Shown here piece after piece: positions 25,023 to 33,726 of a DNA stretch of 53,450 nt. The first letter of the stretch is position 1. Each line of letters opens with the position of its first letter. The stretch comes from Pseudophaeobacter profundi (GTDB lineage Bacteria > Pseudomonadota > Alphaproteobacteria > Rhodobacterales > Rhodobacteraceae): positions 1-53,450 of the forward strand of contig NZ_JARJEF010000017.1 of NCBI RefSeq assembly GCF_029697505.1. Direction: 5' to 3'. The notes under the pieces are model-generated. The model saw nothing but the letters and a program-made list of their open reading frames with translations, did not search any database and was not told the DNA's origin. The position numbers and the translations under genes are program-made.

Positions 25023-25946
25023 TCAGCGGGCGGCGTGGAAGTTGCGGCCCAGGGCAGCAGGTGCGCTGCTTTTATCGGCCGATAGAATGACGAGCACCAG
25101 AATGGTGATCAGATAGGGCGACATTGCCAGATACTCTACCGGGATGGCAACGCCAGCTGCCTGAAGATTAAGCTGAACAACGGTCACACCGCCAAAAAGA
25201 TAGGCGCCCAGCAGCACGCGCCAGGGTTTCCAGCTGGCAAAGACCACCAGGGCCAGCGCGATCCAGCCGATTCCCGCTGTCATGCCTTCGGTCCATTGCG
25301 GCACCCGGATCAGGCTGATGTAGGCGCCACCAAGCCCCGCGCAGGCGCCGCCAAACAGGATTGCAAGGATACGGATGCGCACCACCTTGTAGCCAAGCGC
25401 ATGGGCCGCGTCGTGGTTTTCGCCAACCGCCCGCAGCACCAGACCAATGCGGCTGAATTTCAGTACTGCCCAGACCGCTGCGATGACTGCGATTGCCACA
25501 TAAAGCATCAGATCATGGCCAAACAGGATCGGGCCAATAACTGGCAGATCGCTGAGCCCGGGAATATTGATCTTCTCCATCTGCGGCGGTTTGATGCCAA
25601 CATAGCTTTGTCCCATCAGTGCTGACAGGCCGAGGCCAAACAGCGTCAGCGACAGGCCGGATGCCACCTGATTGGCCTGGGCATATTGCGTCAGGATCGC
25701 AAACAGAACCGAGAGCGCCGCACCGGCGCCCGCTGCGGCGACAAAGCCGAGGAGCGGAGAGCCGCTTTCCACAGCCGTGGCAAAGCCCGCCACCGCGCCA
25801 ACGATCATCATGCCCTCGACACCGAGGTTCAGCACCCCGGATTTTTCCACTACCAATTCGCCGATGGCAGCAAACAGCAGCGGCGTCGCCGCCACCATGA
25901 GCGAGGCAATAAGCAGGACAGGGTTGATTGCAGAAAGATCCATCAT
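25023..25946 (-). CDS. ABC transporter permease, BMP-associated (NupQ/YufQ type)
   Basis: Inner-membrane permease of 307 residues with about eight hydrophobic segments. Family hallmarks are the ELVVEKSGVLNLGVEGMM segment near residues 30-47 and the GENHDAAHALGYKV loop, which contacts the ATPase. Its ATG overlaps the stop of the other permease (ATGA), so the two subunits of the heterodimeric channel are translationally coupled. The binding-protein gene follows after 75 bases. Confidence 0.93.
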   Translation of the reverse strand: MMDLSAINPVLLIASLMVAATPLLFAAIGELVVEKSGVLNLGVEGMMIVGAVAGFATAVESGSPLLGFVAAAGAGAALSVLFAILTQYAQANQVASGLSLTLFGLGLSALMGQSYVGIKPPQMEKINIPGLSDLPVIGPILFGHDLMLYVAIAVIAAVWAVLKFSRIGLVLRAVGENHDAAHALGYKVVRIRILAILFGGACAGLGGAYISLIRVPQWTEGMTAGIGWIALALVVFASWKPWRVLLGAYLFGGVTVVQLNLQAAGVAIPVEYLAMSPYLITILVLVILSADKSSAPAALGRNFHAAR

Positions 25947-27025
25947 GCGACCTCCGTTTTGCCAAGCGAGATGCGGAAATTGGTCAAAAGATCAAAGGCC
26001 AGCAGAAAGAACAGCAGCATGCCCTGAAAGACCTGAATGGCCGCCGAAGGCAGCTGTAGGTTCGATTGTGCAATATCGCCGCCAATGTATGTCAGCGCCA
26101 TAAGGCCCCCGGCCAGCAGAATGCCAACAGGGTGAAGTCGGCCAAGAAAGGCGACGATAATGGCGGTGAACCCATAGCCGACGTTGAAATCGATCGACAC
26201 CTGACCTGACGGCCCTGTGACCTCAAACATGCCCGCCAGACCGGCCAGCATGCCGGATGTGCCCAGGCAGAACAGGATCAGCCGGGTGGGGTTGACGCCT
26301 GCAAAACGCGCCGCGCGCGGGGCTTCGCCGGTCAGGCGGATGTGATAGCCGGTCATGTGGCGGTTCAGCAAAACATAGGCAAAGATCACCGCAATCAGCG
26401 CCGCAACCACGCCCCAGTGCATACCGGTGCCAGCAATCAGCTCGGCGTTATGGGCACTGTCGTATTGTTGCAGGTTGCGCGATCCGGGAAAGCCATGGCC
26501 CTCGGGGTTTTTCAACAAACCCAGCGACATAGAGGCCAGAAACTGTTCGGCCACATAGACCAGCATCAGTGAGACAAGAATTTCATTGGTGCCAAAGCGC
26601 ACCTTCAGAAAGGCCGGGATCATCGCCCAGATCCAGCCGCCAAAACCACCTGCAATGACCATCAGCGGAAAAATATACCAGGCCTCGAACGGGTAAAAGG
26701 CAAGGCCAACACCAGCGCCAAACAGGGCGCCCATGATATACTGCCCCTCGGCGCCGATGTTCCAGATCCCCGCCTTAAAGCCCAGCGACAGGCCAATGGC
26801 GATCAACACCAAAGGCGCGCCTTTCACCAAAAGCTGCGGGCGGTAATAAAAGGAAAACTCACCAAACAGCGGTTCCCAAAAAATGGTGCGAATGGCCTCT
26901 ACCGGGTCTTTTCCCAGTGCGGCAAACAGCAGGCCGCCCGCAATCATTGTCGCCAGCACCGCCACCAGCGGTGTGGCCAGCGACCAGGCCTTGGAAGGCT
27001 GTGGCCGTTTTTCGAGCCGGATCAT
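25943..27025 (-). CDS. ABC transporter permease, BMP-associated (NupP/YufP type)
   Basis: Second permease of the purine/nucleoside importer, 360 residues. It is the longer of the two, with an N-terminal cytoplasmic stretch, a periplasmic loop containing GKDPVEAIRTIFWEPLFG, and the conserved FKAGIWNIGAEGQYIMGA segment equivalent to the one in its partner. The LTGEAPRAARFAGVN loop is the ATPase-coupling helix. It lies 45 bases after the ATPase gene and overlaps the next permease gene by four bases. Confidence 0.93.
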   Translation of the reverse strand: MIRLEKRPQPSKAWSLATPLVAVLATMIAGGLLFAALGKDPVEAIRTIFWEPLFGEFSFYYRPQLLVKGAPLVLIAIGLSLGFKAGIWNIGAEGQYIMGALFGAGVGLAFYPFEAWYIFPLMVIAGGFGGWIWAMIPAFLKVRFGTNEILVSLMLVYVAEQFLASMSLGLLKNPEGHGFPGSRNLQQYDSAHNAELIAGTGMHWGVVAALIAVIFAYVLLNRHMTGYHIRLTGEAPRAARFAGVNPTRLILFCLGTSGMLAGLAGMFEVTGPSGQVSIDFNVGYGFTAIIVAFLGRLHPVGILLAGGLMALTYIGGDIAQSNLQLPSAAIQVFQGMLLFFLLAFDLLTNFRISLGKTEVA

Positions 27026-27070
27026 GCGGCCTCTCCCTGTTGTCTTGTTTTGCTCTTGCGGGGGGCGCGA

Positions 27071-28588
27071 TCAGACATGCGCCACCTCCATGCCATGGGC
27101 CCCACCCATCATCAGGCCAATCTCTTCCACGCTCAGCCCGGCTGCGGGACGCGGCGCTGACAGGCGGCCTTCGTTTAGGGCGGCAAAGCTGTCTGAAATT
27201 TCCATCAGTTCGTCTAGATCCTGACTGATGCAGATCACCGCAGCTCCGCCCGCAGCCAGATCCAGCAGGGATTGGCGAATGGCCGCCGCTGCCGAGGCAT
27301 CAACCCCCCAGGTGGGCTGGTTCACCACCAGAACTTCGGGGCGTTGCAGTACCTCCCGGCCGATGACGAATTTCTGCAGGTTGCCACCCGAAAGAGAGCG
27401 CGCGGCGTTTTCGGGCCCCGGCGTGCGGACGTCAAACTCCTTGATCACGCGCTTTGCAAACTCTGTTGCCTCGGCCCATTTGAGAAAGCCATTCTTGACC
27501 AGCCCTTCGCGGGTGGCCCCAGTGAGCATGGCGTTTTCTGTCAGGCTCATATCCGGGGCGGCGGCATGGCCCAGGCGTTCTTCGGGGGCGGCCAGAACGC
27601 CCAGTGCGCGCCGCGCCACCGGTCCAAGACGGCCAATCGGCGTCGCGCCCAGTTTGACCGCGTCGGCCTGGGTCAGGACTTCGCCAGATAGAACCGACAG
27701 CAATTCATCCTGGCCATTGCCCGCCACGCCGCCAATGCCAAGAATTTCGCCGCGGCGTACTGTCAGATGCACATTGCGCAGGGCGGTGCCAAAGGCCGAA
27801 GGCGCAGGCACGGAAAGCCCGGAAATATCCAGGGCCATATCGCCAAACACGCGGCTGCCGCGTTCCGGTGGCGTCAGGGCAGATCCCACCATCAGTTCGG
27901 CCATTTCACTGGCCGAGGTTTCGGAGGGAATGCATTCGCCGACATTCTTGCCAAGCCGCAGAATGGTCGCATGATCACAGAGCGTTCGAATCTCTTCCAG
28001 CTTGTGACTGATATAAAGGATAGAGGTCCCCTCGGCGCGCAGTTTTTCCAGGGTCTGGAACAGGATTTCCACCTCCTGGGGGGTCAACACCGAGGTCGGT
28101 TCATCCATGATCAGCAGCTTGGGGTCCTGCAACAGGCAGCGAATGATCTCGACCCGCTGGCGTTCGCCAGCCGAGAGATCGCCAACGGTGCGATAGGGAT
28201 CCAGCGGCAGGCCGTAGGTTTCGGAAACATCGCGAATACGCGAGGCCAGGTCGCGCATCTTGGGTGGGTTTTCCATGCCAAGGGCAATGTTTTCCGCTAC
28301 ATTCAGCGCATCAAACAGGGAAAAATGCTGAAACACCATGGCAATGCCATCGGCACGGGCCTGGCGCGGTTCGCCCGGTGCAAAGGGGCTGCCGCGCAGC
28401 ATCATTTCGCCGCTGTCGGGTTTGACCAACCCGTAAATCATCTTGACCAGGGTGGATTTGCCCGCCCCATTCTCCCCCAAGAGCGCATGCACCTCGCCGG
28501 TGCCAATATCAAAGGACACGGAATCATTGGCCACGACGCCGGGGTAGGCCTTGGTCAGGCCCTTCAGGCTCAATAGTACCTCTGTCAC
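27071..28588 (-). CDS. ABC transporter ATP-binding protein with two ATPase domains (BMP/sugar-type)
   Basis: A 505-residue ATPase with duplicated domains. The N-terminal domain has all motifs: GENGAGKST (38-46), LSAGE (138-142) and LLIMDEP (158-164). The C-terminal domain has the altered P-loop GVAGNGQDE, LSGGNLQK and a Walker B of VVNQPTWGVD, in which the usual DE is replaced by NQ; this degenerate second site is normal for nucleoside transporters of the class. The start is a GTG overlapping the xdhC stop (GTGA). Energises the importer formed by the two permeases that follow. Confidence 0.94.
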   Translation of the reverse strand: MTEVLLSLKGLTKAYPGVVANDSVSFDIGTGEVHALLGENGAGKSTLVKMIYGLVKPDSGEMMLRGSPFAPGEPRQARADGIAMVFQHFSLFDALNVAENIALGMENPPKMRDLASRIRDVSETYGLPLDPYRTVGDLSAGERQRVEIIRCLLQDPKLLIMDEPTSVLTPQEVEILFQTLEKLRAEGTSILYISHKLEEIRTLCDHATILRLGKNVGECIPSETSASEMAELMVGSALTPPERGSRVFGDMALDISGLSVPAPSAFGTALRNVHLTVRRGEILGIGGVAGNGQDELLSVLSGEVLTQADAVKLGATPIGRLGPVARRALGVLAAPEERLGHAAAPDMSLTENAMLTGATREGLVKNGFLKWAEATEFAKRVIKEFDVRTPGPENAARSLSGGNLQKFVIGREVLQRPEVLVVNQPTWGVDASAAAAIRQSLLDLAAGGAAVICISQDLDELMEISDSFAALNEGRLSAPRPAAGLSVEEIGLMMGGAHGMEVAHV

Positions 28589-29547
28589 GCGCGCCGTTCC
28601 TTCTCTAACTTCATCTCTTTGCCGCTGGCCAAGGCCAGCAGTTCAGCCGCCACGCCAATCGCAATCATCTGCGGGTGTTTGCCCAGGGCCGGGGTTCCGA
28701 TTGGGCAGGTTATGCGGGAAATCTCGGTAGGGCTATGGCCCAGGCCCGCCAAACGGCTGCGAAACCGCGCCCATTTGGTGGCCGATCCAATAAGCCCCGC
28801 AAAGGAAAACCCATGCAATAGCAACCCGTGGCATAGCGCCAGATCCAGCTCATGGGAATAGGTGAGAACCAGATGTTGTGCATTTACCGGCGCATGACGC
28901 AGCAAAAGCGGCGGATTCGCGGTGGGCAGTTGGGTCACTCCGGCTGGGATATGTGCCGGATAGCGCGCGGCACTGGTGTCGACCCAGGTGATTGTCAGAT
29001 CCGGCAGCGGGGCGAGCACATCCACCAGGGCGCGCCCGACATGGCCGGCCCCCCAGATCCACAGATCGGCCTGCGGTTTGTGCACTGGCTCCAGTATCCA
29101 GCCTTCGATCAGCTGCGGCGCGGGGCGTTGCCCGTGGCCGCGTTCCTGCGCCAAAAGACGTTTCACCGCCAAAGGCACCTGTCCCTCGACCTGTGATGCG
29201 GGGGTCACCGGGCGGGCAATGACATCCCCCGCCGCTTCCAGCTGCGCCAGATCCGCCTCGGTGTAGATCTCGCTTACCAAAGTGACGGAGCCGCCACAGC
29301 ACTGGCCAAGATCCGGCCCAAGTGCGTGGGTGCTCAGACGCAAAGAGACCTCCTGCCTGCGGGCCGCAGCCGCGGCCTCATACTCCAGCGCACCGCCGCC
29401 GATCGTCCCGCTTTGACCGCTGTCCCAAACCAGCATCGCCGCGCCCACCTCACGGGGGGAAGATCCCCGAATAGAGGCAATAACAACACGCACCACCCGG
29501 CCATGCCGGGTCAGGTGTCGGCGTAGATCACCCAGATCAAACCCCAT
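28585..29547 (-). CDS. xdhC: Xanthine dehydrogenase accessory protein XdhC
   Basis: Binds molybdenum cofactor, helps in its sulfuration and inserts it into the large subunit; it is not part of the final enzyme. The 320-residue protein has the N-terminal XdhC/CoxI motifs SIRGSSPREVGA and TIGGGALE, the cysteine pair in GQCCGGSV (83-84) that can hold the cofactor, and a C-terminal Rossmann-like domain (WIWGAGHVGRALVDVL). I choose the ATG at 29547 with GGAGG upstream; it overlaps the end of xdhB by 11 bases, and the end of xdhC overlaps the ATPase start. Confidence 0.93.
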   Translation of the reverse strand: MGFDLGDLRRHLTRHGRVVRVVIASIRGSSPREVGAAMLVWDSGQSGTIGGGALEYEAAAAARRQEVSLRLSTHALGPDLGQCCGGSVTLVSEIYTEADLAQLEAAGDVIARPVTPASQVEGQVPLAVKRLLAQERGHGQRPAPQLIEGWILEPVHKPQADLWIWGAGHVGRALVDVLAPLPDLTITWVDTSAARYPAHIPAGVTQLPTANPPLLLRHAPVNAQHLVLTYSHELDLALCHGLLLHGFSFAGLIGSATKWARFRSRLAGLGHSPTEISRITCPIGTPALGKHPQMIAIGVAAELLALASGKEMKLEKERRA

Positions 29548-31912
29548 CTGCCTGCCTCCGGACGCAGCGCCAGATCTCTTCGGCTGTGGCCGGCGCATTC
29601 AAGGCCGGATACCCCGTGCCAAACTGCGCCACCGCATCGCTCAGCGCCAGCCAGGCGGATATGCCCAACATGAAGGGCGGCTCGCCAACCGCCTTGGAAC
29701 GGTAAATACTGTCTTCGCGGTTCTGCCCGGTAAACAGCGCCACATTGAACACATCCGGCCGATCAGAACAGGCCGGGATTTTATAGGTCGAGGGCGCATG
29801 GGTGCGCAGCGCCCCGCTGTCATCCCAGATGAGCTCTTCCGTGGTCAGCCAGCCCGCGCCCTGTACATAGCCGCCTTCCACCTGGCCAATGTCGAGATCA
29901 GGATTCAACGAGGCCCCGGCATCATGCAGAATATCGGTTCGCAGGATGCGGTTTTCACCAGAACGACGATCCACCACAACCTCGGTAATCGCGGCGCCAT
30001 AGGCAAAGTAGAAAAACGGCCGCCCCTGTCCTTTGATACGGTCCCATTGCAGGTGCGGCGTCTTGTAAAACCCGGTGGCCGACAGGCTCACGCGTCCCTC
30101 GTAACACTGCTTGGCGGCCTCTTTGAAAGAGATCTCATCACCGCCAATACGCACCCGGTCGTCGGCAAAGACGACTGCATCAGCCTGCGTCTGATGCCGC
30201 TCTGCCAGATGGGCGGCCATACGGTCGCGCAGGGTGTCACAGGCGGCCTTGACCGCCATCCCGTTCAGATCAGATCCGGAAGAGGCCGCCGTGGCCGATG
30301 TATTGGGCACCTTGGCGGTATCGGTGGCGGTGATCTTCACGCTGTCCAGCGAAATGCCAAAGCGGCTGGCTGCCACCTGCGCCACCTTCTGAAACAAGCC
30401 CTGGCCCATTTCCGTGCCACCATGGTTCAGATGCACCGACCCATCCTGATACACATGCACCAGTGCCCCGGCCTGGTTCAGATGCGTCAGGGTGAAGGAA
30501 ATACCAAATTTCACCGGCGAAAAGGCCAGCCCGCGCTTCAAATCCGGCTGATCCGCGTTCCAGGTGGCGATCTCGGCCTTGCGGGCCGCATAATCCGCGC
30601 TCTCCAGCAGCTGGTCTGTCAGCGCATGCAGCTCAAAATCGCGTACCTCCATGCCATAGGGCGTGGTGTTGTCCCGCGGCTTCATCTTGCCTGAAATACC
30701 TCGGGGGGAGGTCGCAGACCGGGGGGCAGCGCCCCCCTCCGACTCCTCATCAGGGGCGTCATAATAATTGCGTTGCCGCACCTCGACCGGATCCAGCCCA
30801 AGATCATGGGCGATGTGGTCCATCACCCGTTCAATGCCAACCATGCCCTGTGGGCCGCCAAATCCGCGATAGGCGGTGGCGCTTTGCAGATTGGTCTTCA
30901 GGCGGTGGCTCTCGATGCGGATGGCGGGGATGGCATAGGCATTGTCGCTGTGCAGCATGGCGCGATCAGCCACCGGCAGCGACAGGTCCTGTGCCCAGCC
31001 ACAATTGACCAGATGGGTAAAGGACACCCCCTCCAGCCGCCCGTCGCTGTCAAAGCCCGCCCGGTATGCAATCCGAAAGGCATGTCTTTTACCGGTGATC
31101 ACCATGTCATCATCGCGGTCATACCGCATCTTGCAGGGGCTGCCGGTCTTGGCCGCCGCCACGGCGCAGGCCACGGCAAGGGCGTTGCCCTGGCTTTCCT
31201 TGCCACCAAAGCCGCCACCCATGCGCCGGGTTTCAACCCGGACGGCATGCATGGGCAGGCCGATGGCCTCGGCCACCTTGTGCTGGATTTCGGTTGGGTG
31301 CTGGGTTGATGAATTCACCAACATGCCGCCATCTTCCTGGGGCAGGGCCAGGGCGGCCTGGCCTTCCAGGTAGAAATGCTCTTGCCCGCCCAGGTCAAAT
31401 TCGCCGGCGACCCGATGCGCGGCGGCCTCGATCGCGGCCTCGGCATCGCCTTTTTGATAGATGCGGGGGCCGTCCTCAAAGCGGCTGTTGGCGGCCAGGG
31501 CATCTTCCAGCGTCAGCAGGGCGGGTTCCTTGCTATAGCTGACGTCGCCCCTGCGCGCGGCGATCCGTGCGGCGCGGTGGCTCTTGGCCACCACCAGAAA
31601 CAGCGGCTGACCAAAGTAATGCACGCTACCATCGGACAGGAGGGGCTCGTCATGGATCGAGGGCGAGACATCATTGCTGAAGGGCAGGTCCGCAGCGGTC
31701 AGCACGGCCACGACATCCGGGCTGGATTTGACCTGGGCCAGGTCCATTGCGGTGATCCGGCCCTTGGCGATGCGGGACAGGCCAAAAGCCAGGTGCAGTG
31801 CGTTGCGCGGCAGGGGCGTGTCATCGACATAGCGCGCCTTGCCGGTCACATGCAGTTTGGCGGCGTCATGGGGCAGGGGCTTGCCGACGGGCTGGGCGTT
31901 TTCAAGGCTCAT
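29537..31912 (-). CDS. xdhB: Xanthine dehydrogenase, molybdopterin-binding subunit
   Basis: Catalytic large subunit that hydroxylates hypoxanthine to xanthine and urate, 791 residues. Cofactor motifs include GGGFGGKE (near residue 230), [10 protein letters not shown] (near 345) and the active-site glutamate in VGEPPFMLG near the C-terminus. It overlaps xdhA by ATGA. The unusual feature is a linker of about 25 residues (near 387-411, after RNYYDAPDE) rich in Gly, Ala, Pro and Ser. At that point the DNA is a GC-rich palindromic repeat that looks inserted in frame (30685-30752). The site is a surface linker in relatives, so the enzyme should still work. Confidence 0.94.
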   Translation of the reverse strand: MSLENAQPVGKPLPHDAAKLHVTGKARYVDDTPLPRNALHLAFGLSRIAKGRITAMDLAQVKSSPDVVAVLTAADLPFSNDVSPSIHDEPLLSDGSVHYFGQPLFLVVAKSHRAARIAARRGDVSYSKEPALLTLEDALAANSRFEDGPRIYQKGDAEAAIEAAAHRVAGEFDLGGQEHFYLEGQAALALPQEDGGMLVNSSTQHPTEIQHKVAEAIGLPMHAVRVETRRMGGGFGGKESQGNALAVACAVAAAKTGSPCKMRYDRDDDMVITGKRHAFRIAYRAGFDSDGRLEGVSFTHLVNCGWAQDLSLPVADRAMLHSDNAYAIPAIRIESHRLKTNLQSATAYRGFGGPQGMVGIERVMDHIAHDLGLDPVEVRQRNYYDAPDEESEGGAAPRSATSPRGISGKMKPRDNTTPYGMEVRDFELHALTDQLLESADYAARKAEIATWNADQPDLKRGLAFSPVKFGISFTLTHLNQAGALVHVYQDGSVHLNHGGTEMGQGLFQKVAQVAASRFGISLDSVKITATDTAKVPNTSATAASSGSDLNGMAVKAACDTLRDRMAAHLAERHQTQADAVVFADDRVRIGGDEISFKEAAKQCYEGRVSLSATGFYKTPHLQWDRIKGQGRPFFYFAYGAAITEVVVDRRSGENRILRTDILHDAGASLNPDLDIGQVEGGYVQGAGWLTTEELIWDDSGALRTHAPSTYKIPACSDRPDVFNVALFTGQNREDSIYRSKAVGEPPFMLGISAWLALSDAVAQFGTGYPALNAPATAEEIWRCVRRQADGV
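30685..30752. repeat. GC-rich palindromic repeat element inside xdhB
   Basis: This stretch contains a perfect GGGGGGC-AGC-GCCCCCC hairpin (30721-30737) plus a second G/C block around 30701-30712. It resembles small palindromic elements common between Rhodobacterales genes (gaggtattt-type ends next to runs of C and G); that resemblance is from memory. Here it is read in frame as part of XdhB. Confidence 0.5.
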
Positions 31913-33291
31913 AGCTGTACCTCCAGAACCGATTGGCTAACGCCTGAGGCAGCGGACAGATCGTTGAAATATCGGCTGAGCATGCTGCGTGCAGTTTCCA
32001 ACCGGTATTCGGCCGAGGCCCGCATATCGCTGAGCGGGGTGAAATCGCGATCCAGCGCCGGGGCTGCTGCGGCAATGGTTGCGGCGCTCCAGTTCTGGCC
32101 GATCAAGGCGGCTTCCAGATGGGCGGCGCGTTTGGGCGTGCCCGCCAAGCCGCCAAAGGCGATGCGGGCCACTGTCACCTGGCCATCCTCTACCGTGATG
32201 TTAAAGGCTCCAAGCACTGCGGAAATATCCTGATCAAAGCGTTTGGACAGCTTGTAGACGCGCAGGCGGTCTGGTTGGCGCGGCAGGCTGACGGCTTCGA
32301 CAAATTCACCGGGGCGGCGATCCTGCTTGCCGTAATCGATGAAAAAATCCTCGATCGCGATGGTGCGGCGGTTGTCGCCCTGGCGCAGATGCAACTGTGC
32401 CCCCAGCGCAATCAGCGCCGGTGGGTTATCCCCAATCGGAGAGCCATTGGCGATATTGCCGCCAATGGTCGCCGCAGCCCGCACCTGCTGGCTGGCAAAG
32501 CGACGGATCATTTCACCATAAGAGGGGTGCAGCGGCGTCAGGGTGTCGCGGACCCGGTTCATATCGACCATGGCACCAAAGCGGATTTCGCTGTCATTGA
32601 TCTCGATCTGTTTCAGATCTTCGCAGCCGTCCAGAAAGATCATCTGCCCCAGTTCGCGCAGCCCCTTGGTGACCCAAAGCCCAAGATCGGTGGCACCTGC
32701 CACCAGTCGCGCCTCGGGATTGGCCAGATACAGCGCGGCCAGCGCCTCGGCGCTGTGCGGCAGCATGTCGGCAGGGGCAGCTGCAGCCTCGGTAGCGGGC
32801 AGTGGGTCTGACGCGATCCACTGTGGTACGGGGGCGGTGGCGGCGGCTTCGGCGGCGCGAATGATCGGCGCATAGCCGGTGCAGCGACACAGGTTGCCTG
32901 CCAATTGCACATCATGGTCACTGGCACCGTTCTTATGGGCCGTGACCATCGACATCACAAAACCAGGCGTGCAGAACCCGCATTGGCTGCCGTGGTGGCT
33001 GATCATCGCCTCTTGAACGGGGTGCAGCGTGCCGTCGGCGTCGCTGGCACCTTCAACCGTGCGGATGGATTTCCCGTTTAGCTGCGGCAGAAACAGAATG
33101 CAGGAATTCAATGGCTTGGAGCCAGCCTTATCACTCACCATCACGGTGCAGGCGCCGCAGTCTCCCTCATTGCAGCCTTCTTTTGTTCCCGTAAGCCCGC
33201 GCTCTTCGCGCAGAAAGTCAAGCAGTGTTGCCGCAGGATCAAGATCCTTGAGCACTACCTCTTCACCGTTCAGATGAAAGGTGATTGTCAT
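31909..33291 (-). CDS. xdhA: Xanthine dehydrogenase small subunit, [2Fe-2S] and FAD domains
   Basis: Electron-transfer subunit of 460 residues. All eight iron-sulfur cysteines are present: C40, C45, C48 and C64 in the plant-ferredoxin-type domain, and C104, C107, C135 and C137 in the helical domain. The FAD domain follows, with LVAGATDLG and [15 protein letters not shown]. Electrons from the molybdenum site pass through these centres to FAD and then NAD. It is the first gene of the unit xdhA-xdhB-xdhC-ATPase-permease-permease-binding protein. No regulator gene is adjacent; control would act in the 33292-33726 region. Confidence 0.95.
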   Translation of the reverse strand: MTITFHLNGEEVVLKDLDPAATLLDFLREERGLTGTKEGCNEGDCGACTVMVSDKAGSKPLNSCILFLPQLNGKSIRTVEGASDADGTLHPVQEAMISHHGSQCGFCTPGFVMSMVTAHKNGASDHDVQLAGNLCRCTGYAPIIRAAEAAATAPVPQWIASDPLPATEAAAAPADMLPHSAEALAALYLANPEARLVAGATDLGLWVTKGLRELGQMIFLDGCEDLKQIEINDSEIRFGAMVDMNRVRDTLTPLHPSYGEMIRRFASQQVRAAATIGGNIANGSPIGDNPPALIALGAQLHLRQGDNRRTIAIEDFFIDYGKQDRRPGEFVEAVSLPRQPDRLRVYKLSKRFDQDISAVLGAFNITVEDGQVTVARIAFGGLAGTPKRAAHLEAALIGQNWSAATIAAAAPALDRDFTPLSDMRASAEYRLETARSMLSRYFNDLSAASGVSQSVLEVQL

Positions 33292-33726
33292 CGTGTGAAA
33301 CCCGTCGCCTTACGTGAACCACCCTTGGTGCCATGCTTTCGATGCGACGTAGAAAGTATGGCGGGCCTTGCATATGCTTGCTGGACATAGCCTACGAAGC
33401 AGTCTCTTGTTCTGGCAAGAAAAAGTGACTCTGCCCTGCAGCATTTCATGACGAAATTATATTGCCGTATACAGGGGCATGCCGTTATTTTTAAAGCACT
33501 TCCTTTGTGGTGTCCCCAGAAAAACCTATATCAGCCCGCAGGACTTTCAAACCGTATTTGATAATGGCCAGAGGTTTCCTGCCTGAAATCGCTGAAAACG
33601 GCAGCCTTGGGGCGTCTTGTTGCTGCTTTTTGGGGCAGGGTGCAGAGATCTGGCTCCCGGTAAATGCTGTGCTGACAGGCAAGATCGGCTCTTATCCTTG
33701 CGCGGGCGATGGGCTAGTTTGTGCGC
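33292..33726. other. Divergent promoter region between xdhA and dnaE
   Basis: About 435 bases with no convincing gene. It is more AT-rich than its surroundings, especially 33440-33560. It should hold leftward promoters for the xdh unit and rightward ones for dnaE. An inverted repeat TCTTG-N6-CAAGA (33405-33409 with 33416-33420) is a weak operator candidate. Small ORFs here lack ribosome-binding sites. Confidence 0.5.

Noticed and set aside
27071-28588. Altered Walker B (NQ for DE) in the second ATPase domain taken as a damaged gene
   Set aside because: This degeneracy is normal for nucleoside/BMP-type two-domain ATPases and is not a mutation.
33491-33682. Small minus-strand ORF in the xdhA-dnaE intergenic region
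   Set aside because: No ribosome-binding site and no protein-like pattern.
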